From the NCBI GenBank assembly GCA_021811025.1, contig JAJZPX010000177.1, forward strand, positions 1-5,138: a stretch of DNA of 5,138 nucleotides, read 5' to 3'. Both the position numbers and the translations under genes were made by a program. How positions within the stretch are numbered: position 1 is the first letter of the stretch; the number at the start of each line of letters is the position of its first letter. The stretch is from Actinomycetes bacterium. GTDB taxonomy: Bacteria > Actinomycetota > Coriobacteriia > Anaerosomatales > JAJZPX01. The notes under the pieces were generated by a model. That model saw only the letters and a program-made list of their open reading frames with translations. It was not told where the DNA came from and made no database searches. Positions 1-5,138 of the stretch are shown here, in pieces.

Positions 1-3000
1 CCCGTCGTTCGCGCACGCCGGGGCGGGGCTCGCCGGCATGACCGGGGGCGACTTCGCGGCGTTCTCCGTGAAGGTGCCGTGGGTGACCGGTGCCGAGAAG
101 ATCGAGCTCGTCTACAAGGGCACGCTACTCGACACCGTGCTCGTCTCGCCGAACGCGCCGACGGTGACGATCGCGGCCCCGGCGGCGGGCACCCGGTTCA
201 GCGTGGGCGAGACGGTGACTGTGAGCTGGAGCGGCTCCGACGCCGACGGCGGCACGCTCAGCTACCTGCCGATGCTCTCGGTCGACGACGGCGCGACGTG
301 GGCGCCGCTTCGCGGCGCGACCACCGCCACGAGCTGCGAGTTCGTCCCAACCCGGCAGACGGTGACCGGCAAGGCGCGGGTGAAGGTCGTCGCGAGCGAC
401 GGCGTGAACTCGGGCGAGGACGTCAGCGGGACGTTCGCGATGGACCCGGTGGTGCCGGTCGGCGTGAGCGGCGGAGGCGTGCCGGCGTGGGGCGCCATCC
501 ATCCGTTCCCCAAGCCCTCGAACAGCCCGGACGACATCAACCCCGGTACCTGGTCGCTGGGTGCGAACGGCAGCAGGCTGTACGCCGGGTGGCTGCAGCT
601 GAACACTCTGTGGGACTCGAACCAGCACCTGCGGCTGAAGCGCAGCTTCGACGGCGGCGCGACGTGGGAGCCGGTGCGGGACGTCCTGGGCGGCGGGGTG
701 CAGGTCGACAGCTCGAGCCAGGACTACAACGACGCGAAGTTCTTCGACTTCCGGGGTGACACGATCTACACGCTCCACTGCGAGAGGATCGACGGCTCGA
801 ACAGCCGTCTGGTGCTGCACAAGAGCACGAACGGCGGCGGGTCTTTCGACACGAGCACGACGGTCACCTCGTGGACCACGAGCGTCTACCCGAAGCTGTA
901 CCGCCCGCACTGGCTGGTGGACGGCGAGAGGGTCTACGTCGTCATGGAGCGCTACACCTCGACCACCCACGGGCTGGTGCTGCTCAAGAGCACGGACGGC
1001 GGCGCCACGTTCGGGAGCCCGGTCGACATCGTCGAAGGGCCGTGGAACGGCGTCGGGTCCGTGGGGAGCGACCCTCACTTCCGGGTCGAAGGCGACGACG
1101 TCTACGTCGCCTTCCAGCGGGGCAACACCAACACCTTCGGCCCTCCGGACGGCGCGCTCGCGGTCAGCCGCGACGGCGGCGCGACCTTCTCGGCCGCGCA
1201 GGTGATCCTCACGAACTGCTACAACCCGAACGTGGCCGCCGAGGGCGGGCGCGTTTGCTTCGTGGCCGGCGCCTCGACGGCGTCCGCGGGGCTCAAGGTC
1301 AGGGCGAGTGCCGACTACGGAGTCACCTTCGGGGGCGAGCAGTCGATCAGCGGCGGCTGGAGGGGCGACTTCGGGATCTCTCCGCCCGCCATCCTGATGA
1401 ACGGCGACAAGGTGACGCTCGTGTGGCAGGGCCGCGTCGACGGCTCGCCGATCACGTATCCGTACTTCTCGGCGGCGAGCACGGACGGCGGCGCATCCTT
1501 CGGGCCTGCGTTCAACCTGCTGAGCGTCGCGCCCACGCCGCCCGCCCAGACGCTGCAGCACTCGTGGGGCCTCACCGACGACTCGATACGCGTGCAGGGC
1601 GACAGCGTCTACGTCGCGACGCACCTGCTGCAGCACTGGGTCGATCCGGGCGGAGGCGGGCAGGCGGACGTACCGCGCCTCGCGGTCTACACGAGCACGG
1701 ACTTCGGTGCGACGTTCGGAGCGCCGGCGCTGTTCGCGCCGGAGCTGCAGCAGGAAGACGCCTCGGCTAAGGCCGTGCTCGCGGTAACCCCCGGCTTCGT
1801 GTACGCGGGCACCGATCTCGACACGTACTTCACCGACTACGACGCATTCGTCGTGTGCGGCTCGACCGGCTCGGCGCCGGCGATCTCGGCGGGCGAGGAC
1901 ACGTCGGTGAGCGAGGGGCAGGTCGCGTCGTTGACCGCCGACTTCTCGGCAGACAGCGCGATCGGGGCGACGGCGACCGTCGACTGGGGCGACGGCACGC
2001 ACTCGGTCGGCGCGTGCGGCGGCAGCGGGACGACGGGCACCGTCGAGGCGGCGCACGCGTACGGGAAGTGCGGCACGTACGACGCCAAGGTGACGCTCTC
2101 GGTCGGCGGGCAGTCGGCCGAAGACACGTTCTCGGTGACGGTAGCCAACGTCGCGCCTGAGGTGAGCGCGCCAACGACCACGACGGCGACGACCGCCGGG
2201 CTGCCGTGGCAGCCCGGCGAGGTCGCGTTCAGCGACGCCGGCTGGGACGATCCGGTCTCGGCGACGATCGACTGGGGCGACGGGTCGGCGGCGGCGCCAG
2301 CGCACGTGAACGTCACGACTCCGGGAGGCGGCGGCTGGGCGCAGGCCGGCTCGATCGACGCGACGCACGCATACTCGGCCGACGGGACGTACGAGGCGGT
2401 CGTCACGGTGTCGGACGGCTCGGCCGAGACGACCGCGGGCTTCCTCGTGCTGGTGCAGGCCAACGGCGATCCGTCGGCCGACGCGGGCGGGCCGTACGTG
2501 GCGGACGAGGGCTCGACGGTCTCGCTGGACGCGAGCGCCTCGAGCGACCCGGACGGCAACGCGCTCATGTACGCGTGGAGCCTCGGCGGCGAGGCGCTCG
2601 GCTCGCCGTTCGGCGACAACGGGCGGCTCGCGCTCTGCGAGCCCGACGACTTCGCCGGTCGCGTGCGGCTCACGGTGCGCGACGGCCGCGGCGGCACGGG
2701 CACGGCCGAAGCGGACGTGACGTTCGTCAACGTGCCGCCCGCCGTGACCGCGACGGCTTCGCGCACGGTCACGCTGGACCACTCGCTCAGCCTTCCCGCC
2801 ACCGATCTCGCCGCGTTCGCCGACCCGGGCCTGCTCGACACGCACACGGCGCGCATCGACTGGGGCGACGGCTCCTCGAGCGACGGCGTGGTGACCGAGT
2901 CGGCCGGCACCGGCCGAGTGAGCGGCGGCCATTCGTACGAGGCCACCGGCGCCTACACCGTCACGGTGACCGTGACGGACGACGACGGCGGAACGGCGGG

Positions 3001-4237
3001 CGCGAGCCTGGTGCTCGCGGTCGAGACGACGAACGCGCCGCCCGCGGCCGACGATGTCTCGGTCACCACGACCGCCGGCGTCTCTGTGCCGATCCACCTC
3101 AGCGCGACCGACGCGGACGGCGACCCGCTCACTTGGCTGCCCGCCTCGCCGCCCACCGCGGGCACGCTGCTGGGCTCGGCTCCCGACCTCACCTACGCGC
3201 CGAACGCCGGCTTCACCGGAACGGACGAGTTCGCCTTCGCCGTCACCGACGGTCAGGGCGGCAGCGACGTCGCGAGCGTGACCGTGACGGTCCTGCCCGC
3301 GAGCGCCTCCGTGCAGCGGACGGAAGGGGACGACCGGTACGGGACCGCGCTTGCGGCGTCCGAAGAGGCGTTCCCGGACGGCGCGCCCGCCGTGGTGATC
3401 GCGTCCGGCCAGAACTGGCCCGATGCGGCAGGCGGCGCAGCGCTGGCGGCCGCCAAGGGCGCGCCCATCCTGCTCACCCGCAAGGACCAGCTCCCGCCCG
3501 GGCTGCTCGCGGAGGTGAGGCGGCTGGGCGCGAAGGAAGCGATCGTGCTGGGCAGCGAGGCGGCCGTGGGGCGCGAGGTGTTCGACGCGCTTGTCAGCGA
3601 GCTCGGCACGGGCAAGGTCGCGCGCACGGGCGGCCGGGACCGCTACGAGACGGCGCAGCTGATCGCGAAGGCCACCGTCGCCCTGCTCGGCCCGGGCTAC
3701 GACGGCACGTGCTTCATGGCGACGGGGGGCAACTTCCCGGACGCGCTGGCGGCGTCGCCGCTCGCGGGCGCGAAGGGATGGCCGATGCTGCTCGCGAGCC
3801 CGGCCGGCCCCAGCGCCTCGACGTTGAAGGCGATGGACGCCATCGGCGTGAAGAAGGTGCTCGTGCTCGGTGATACCGCGGCGGTGCCGGCAGGCGTGGA
3901 GTCGGCGCTCGAAGGCAGGGCGGCGCTGCGCCTCGGCGGACCGAACCGTTACGAGACGGCCAAGAGGGTCGCGGCATACGGCGTCTCGGAGGCCGGGCTG
4001 TCCTGGGACAAGGTGGCGATCGCCACGGGTGAGGACTTCCCCGACGCGCTCGCCGGCGGCGTGCTCCAGGCCAGGGAGCGGAGCGTGATCCTGCTGACTC
4101 CGGGCGCGTTCCTGCACGCTGCGCCGAAGGGAGCGCTGACGGCCAACAAGGCGGCGATCCGCTCGGTGCGCTTCCTCGGCGGCGAAGCAGCGATCGGCGC
4201 GAAGACGCGCGCGGAGGTGGCCGAAGCGCTGCTCTGA
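1..4237 (+). CDS. Cell-surface modular protein, 5'-truncated: Asp-box propeller, PKD/Ig stalk, three C-terminal CWB2 repeats
   Basis: The reading frame is already open at base 2 and stops at TGA 4235-4237. The first ATG (base 38, residue 1 in this numbering) is probably internal: no clear Shine-Dalgarno precedes it, no signal peptide follows it, and residues before and after it read as one continuous domain tail (FSVKVPWV at about 15-22). The true start and an expected secretion signal lie upstream. Domains: Ig/Fn3-like about 39-135; short Gly-rich linker; Asp-box beta-propeller about 148-612; PKD-type domains about 613-705, 706-808, 809-900 and 901-998; Big_9/cadherin-like Ig domain about 999-1090; three CWB2 repeats 1092-1399. 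Known for the family: CWB2 repeats anchor proteins non-covalently to cell-wall polymers, and PKD/Ig domains act as spacers or binding modules. Inferred: a surface adhesin, carbohydrate-binding protein or glycosidase-like protein. The propeller shows no recognisable sialidase FRIP motif, so activity is unknown. The domain calls are firm; the function is not. Confidence 0.93.
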   Translation, partial: PSFAHAGAGLAGMTGGDFAAFSVKVPWVTGAEKIELVYKGTLLDTVLVSPNAPTVTIAAPAAGTRFSVGETVTVSWSGSDADGGTLSYLPMLSVDDGATWAPLRGATTATSCEFVPTRQTVTGKARVKVVASDGVNSGEDVSGTFAMDPVVPVGVSGGGVPAWGAIHPFPKPSNSPDDINPGTWSLGANGSRLYAGWLQLNTLWDSNQHLRLKRSFDGGATWEPVRDVLGGGVQVDSSSQDYNDAKFFDFRGDTIYTLHCERIDGSNSRLVLHKSTNGGGSFDTSTTVTSWTTSVYPKLYRPHWLVDGERVYVVMERYTSTTHGLVLLKSTDGGATFGSPVDIVEGPWNGVGSVGSDPHFRVEGDDVYVAFQRGNTNTFGPPDGALAVSRDGGATFSAAQVILTNCYNPNVAAEGGRVCFVAGASTASAGLKVRASADYGVTFGGEQSISGGWRGDFGISPPAILMNGDKVTLVWQGRVDGSPITYPYFSAASTDGGASFGPAFNLLSVAPTPPAQTLQHSWGLTDDSIRVQGDSVYVATHLLQHWVDPGGGGQADVPRLAVYTSTDFGATFGAPALFAPELQQEDASAKAVLAVTPGFVYAGTDLDTYFTDYDAFVVCGSTGSAPAISAGEDTSVSEGQVASLTADFSADSAIGATATVDWGDGTHSVGACGGSGTTGTVEAAHAYGKCGTYDAKVTLSVGGQSAEDTFSVTVANVAPEVSAPTTTTATTAGLPWQPGEVAFSDAGWDDPVSATIDWGDGSAAAPAHVNVTTPGGGGWAQAGSIDATHAYSADGTYEAVVTVSDGSAETTAGFLVLVQANGDPSADAGGPYVADEGSTVSLDASASSDPDGNALMYAWSLGGEALGSPFGDNGRLALCEPDDFAGRVRLTVRDGRGGTGTAEADVTFVNVPPAVTATASRTVTLDHSLSLPATDLAAFADPGLLDTHTARIDWGDGSSSDGVVTESAGTGRVSGGHSYEATGAYTVTVTVTDDDGGTAGASLVLAVETTNAPPAADDVSVTTTAGVSVPIHLSATDADGDPLTWLPASPPTAGTLLGSAPDLTYAPNAGFTGTDEFAFAVTDGQGGSDVASVTVTVLPASASVQRTEGDDRYGTALAASEEAFPDGAPAVVIASGQNWPDAAGGAALAAAKGAPILLTRKDQLPPGLLAEVRRLGAKEAIVLGSEAAVGREVFDALVSELGTGKVARTGGRDRYETAQLIAKATVALLGPGYDGTCFMATGGNFPDALAASPLAGAKGWPMLLASPAGPSASTLKAMDAIGVKKVLVLGDTAAVPAGVESALEGRAALRLGGPNRYETAKRVAAYGVSEAGLSWDKVAIATGEDFPDALAGGVLQARERSVILLTPGAFLHAAPKGALTANKAAIRSVRFLGGEAAIGAKTRAEVAEALL
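479..1873 (+). repeat. Region encoding a seven-Asp-box (BNR) beta-propeller
   Basis: Seven motifs of the form S-x-[DN]-x-G-x-[TS]-[WF] begin at residues 203, 263, 318, 377, 424, 481 and 553 of the surface protein, counting Met at base 38 as 1. The fifth (SADYGVTF) and seventh (STDFGATF) have an aromatic in place of the first Gly. A strand of the type [NDEQ]-G-x-x-[VIL]-Y recurs at 177, 239, 295, 351, 402, 455 and 520, with a final TPGFVY at 584, so the unit length is about 51-65 residues. In sialidases and related proteins, Asp-boxes sit on turns of propeller blades and are structural rather than catalytic. The count suggests seven or eight blades; classical sialidases have six. Blade number is inferred from motif spacing only. 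Confidence 0.85.
1874..3307 (+). repeat. Region encoding four PKD-type domains and one Big_9/cadherin-like Ig domain
   Basis: Three of the domains carry the PKD hallmark D-W-G-D-G, with Trp at residues 650, 746 and 942 of the surface protein. Each is followed by the late motif H-[AS]-Y-x3-G-x-Y and a V-T-V-type strand. The domain at about 809-900 lacks WGDG but has the classic opening A-D-A-G-G-P-Y and a D-A-S-x-S-x-D-P-D-G segment. The last domain, about 999-1090, starts N-A-P-P-A-A-D-D, has a D-A-D-G-D loop at 1025-1029 that may bind calcium, and contains the Y-x-P-N-A-G-F-T-G-T-D-E-F signature typical of Big_9/cadherin-like bacterial Ig domains. Such arrays usually form an extended stalk between a surface anchor and a distal head. 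Confidence 0.85.
3311..4234 (+). repeat. Region encoding three tandem cell wall-binding (CWB2) repeats
   Basis: Three repeats start near residues 1092, 1194 and 1296. Each opens with a [DN]-R-Y-x-T-A motif, and the Tyr residues at 1101, 1203 and 1305 are exactly 102 residues (306 bases) apart. Each has a central [ND]-[WF]-P-D-A motif (N1126, N1232, D1333) and a late L-G-x-x-A-A-[VI] motif. This matches the CWB2 family (Pfam PF04122). In Clostridioides difficile cell-wall proteins, three such repeats form the anchoring unit that binds an anionic wall polymer. Three copies at the extreme C-terminus therefore look like a complete anchor. The ligand in this organism cannot be read from the sequence. 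Confidence 0.93.
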
Positions 4238-4292
4238 CGCGAGACGGGGGGCAGCCCGCTCCCCGCGGCACACGGGTTGCTCGGCACAGGGC

Positions 4293-5000
4293 ATGCAGAT
4301 CCACCGCATCTTCGGCCTCATGGCCTACAGCTACCTCATCGAGACTGCGACGGGGCTCTTCCTGGTGGACGGCGGCGTGGCGAGCACCGGGCGCAAGATC
4401 CTCGCTCGCATCCGTGAGATCGGCCGCAGGCCCGAAGACCTCGTGCTCGCGCTGGTCACGCACGCGCACCTCGACCACTTCGGCGGGCTGGCCGAGGTCC
4501 AGGAGGCGACCGGGTGCGCGATCGTCTGCCATCCGTCGCACGCGGACATCCTCCGGACCGGCCGCGGCATCGTCTCGCCCGGTCTCAACGTCTTCTCCAA
4601 GATCTACGAGCGGATCGCGCGCATGGCGCTGCCGAAGTTGACGCTGCCGAGGCTCCGCGACATCGTCGTCTTCGACGACGGCATGAAGCTGCACCGCTTC
4701 GGCCTGCCCGGCCGGGTCCTGTACACGCCGGGCCACAGCACGGGCGACCTCACGCTGGTGCTCGACGACGGCTCCGCGTTCGTCGGCGATCTCGTGCAGG
4801 GCAGGCGCATCCCGAGGCTCACGCCGCCCGAGTTCTCCGTCATGGCGGTCGACGAGCCCGCGATGCTCGCCGGCTGGCGCACGCTCGTAGAGTCCGGGGC
4901 GAAGGTGATCTACCCCGGACACGGGGCGGTGGTCACCCTCGACGAGATCCTGCCGGTCTTCCGTCGCGCGATCTCGCGAGCGGAGCGCGAGGCAGGCTAG
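4293..5000 (+). CDS. MBL-fold (metallo-beta-lactamase superfamily) metal-dependent hydrolase
   Basis: The 235-residue product has the full metal-ligand set of the superfamily: H-A-H-L-D-H (H57, H59, D61, H62), H148 in T-P-G-H-S-T, D166 in V-G-D-L, and H210 in Y-P-G-H-G. This predicts a binuclear, usually zinc, centre and hydrolysis of an ester, thioester, lactone or similar bond. The overall pattern resembles glyoxalase II/lactonase-like members, but the substrate cannot be deduced. There is no signal peptide or membrane helix, so it should be cytoplasmic. Residues about 97-125, between the second and third motifs, form a basic, partly hydrophobic stretch that may help shape the active-site entrance. 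ATG 4293 is preferred because the N-terminal strand (QIHRIFGLMAYSYLIET) is typical of the fold; Met10 (base 4320) would cut into it. The only purine-rich stretch (AGGG, 4288-4291) lies too close to the start to be a good ribosome-binding site. The gene lies 55 bases after the surface-protein stop. Confidence 0.93.
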   Translation: MQIHRIFGLMAYSYLIETATGLFLVDGGVASTGRKILARIREIGRRPEDLVLALVTHAHLDHFGGLAEVQEATGCAIVCHPSHADILRTGRGIVSPGLNVFSKIYERIARMALPKLTLPRLRDIVVFDDGMKLHRFGLPGRVLYTPGHSTGDLTLVLDDGSAFVGDLVQGRRIPRLTPPEFSVMAVDEPAMLAGWRTLVESGAKVIYPGHGAVVTLDEILPVFRRAISRAEREAG

Positions 5001-5003
5001 CGG

Positions 5004-5020
5004 CGGCCGTGTATCGGCCG
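5004..5020 (+). terminator. Short GC-rich stem-loop just after the hydrolase stop codon
   Basis: CGGCCG at 5004-5009 pairs with CGGCCG at 5015-5020 around a TGTAT loop, giving a perfect 6-bp GC stem. It begins three bases after the TAG stop of the hydrolase gene. No T-run follows on the plus strand; the next bases are AAGGGCGAGG. It could be a tail-less terminator or a 3'-end stabilising hairpin, but GC-rich DNA produces such stems by chance. Confidence 0.3.
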
Positions 5021-5040
5021 AAGGGCGAGGGGCCCGGGGC

Positions 5041-5078
5041 GAAAGAGCGAAGGCGACCCGTGGAGCGGGCCGCCTTCG
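5041..5078 (-). terminator. Strong stem-loop, likely terminator of a convergent minus-strand gene
   Basis: Bases 5048-5055 (CGAAGGCG) pair with 5071-5078 (CGCCTTCG). After one A/C mismatch (5056/5070), CCCG 5057-5060 pairs with CGGG 5066-5069 around a TGGAG loop. That is 12 base pairs with one mismatch. Read on the minus strand, the hairpin is followed directly by CTCTTTC (5047-5041), a short T-rich tail. On the plus strand it is followed by GCGGGG, so it suits a minus-strand transcript entering from the right edge better. It may also stop the hydrolase transcript coming from the left. Confidence 0.45.
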
Positions 5079-5138
5079 GCGGGGTGGGGTCGAACTGAGC
5101 GTCGCTACACGGCTGCGCGCGCGGGTGCGAGGCTGCTC

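Noticed and set aside
2958..2978. Inverted repeat with 10-base arms around a single central base
   Set aside because: It falls in codons for an alternating Val/Thr strand of a PKD domain. Repeated GTC/ACG/GTG/ACC codons create this symmetry, so it is unlikely to be an operator.
2206..3873. Plus-strand alternative-frame open stretch of about 555 codons inside the surface-protein gene
   Set aside because: It is Arg/Gly-rich low-complexity sequence, shifted relative to a frame with clear PKD and CWB2 motifs; a GC-bias shadow.
4245..4265. GGGG...CCCC pairing in the gap between the two genes as a possible terminator
   Set aside because: Only about four consecutive pairs form around a long loop, and no T-run follows.
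125..4321. Minus-strand open frame of about 1,398 codons running the length of the surface-protein gene
   Set aside because: Its product is dominated by Arg, Ala, Val and Gly without recognisable domains. It mirrors the real gene: in GC-rich DNA with G/C third positions, the antisense frame rarely meets a stop codon.
3714..4922. Minus-strand open frame overlapping the end of the surface-protein gene and most of the hydrolase gene
   Set aside because: It overlaps two well-supported plus-strand genes and shows no domain signature; an antisense shadow.
5052..5098. tRNA-like feel of the segment with GGGTCGAAC near its end
   Set aside because: No acceptor stem, D-arm or anticodon arm can be assembled around it, and the T-arm consensus is not met.
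5105..5138. Minus-strand partial CDS ending in a TAG stop at the right edge
   Set aside because: Only ten codons before the stop are visible, which is too little to call a gene; reported as a finding with the adjacent hairpin instead.

Overview
The window is very GC-rich, and third codon positions are almost all G or C. It looks like a high-GC Gram-positive (Actinomycetota) chromosome segment. The large surface protein ends in three cell wall-binding type 2 (CWB2) repeats, a combination common in Coriobacteriia-related and other anaerobic Actinomycetota and Firmicutes. The high GC favours Actinomycetota. This assignment is inference; no rRNA or other taxonomic marker is present.

Layout: bases 1-4237 hold the 3' part of one very large plus-strand gene whose 5' end lies outside the window. 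The product is a modular extracellular protein. In order it has the tail of an unseen upstream domain, an Ig/Fn3-like domain, a beta-propeller with seven Asp-box (BNR, sialidase-type) motifs, four PKD-type domains, one cadherin-like/Big_9-type Ig domain, and three tandem CWB2 repeats at the C-terminus. A 55-base gap follows, then a complete plus-strand metallo-beta-lactamase-fold hydrolase gene (4293-5000). The last 138 bases hold no convincing gene but contain two stem-loops. The stronger one is followed by a T-rich stretch when read on the minus strand, so it may terminate a convergent gene lying just outside the window.

The two genes share a strand and could be cotranscribed, but nothing in their sequences ties them functionally. 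The first product is presumably displayed on the cell envelope: CWB2 repeats anchor it, PKD/Ig domains act as a stalk, and the propeller is the likely binding or enzymatic head. The hydrolase has no signal peptide and should be cytoplasmic. I found no tRNA, rRNA, CRISPR array, mobile element or phage gene, and no clear evidence of a previously undescribed system. The surface protein's architecture is the most interesting item.
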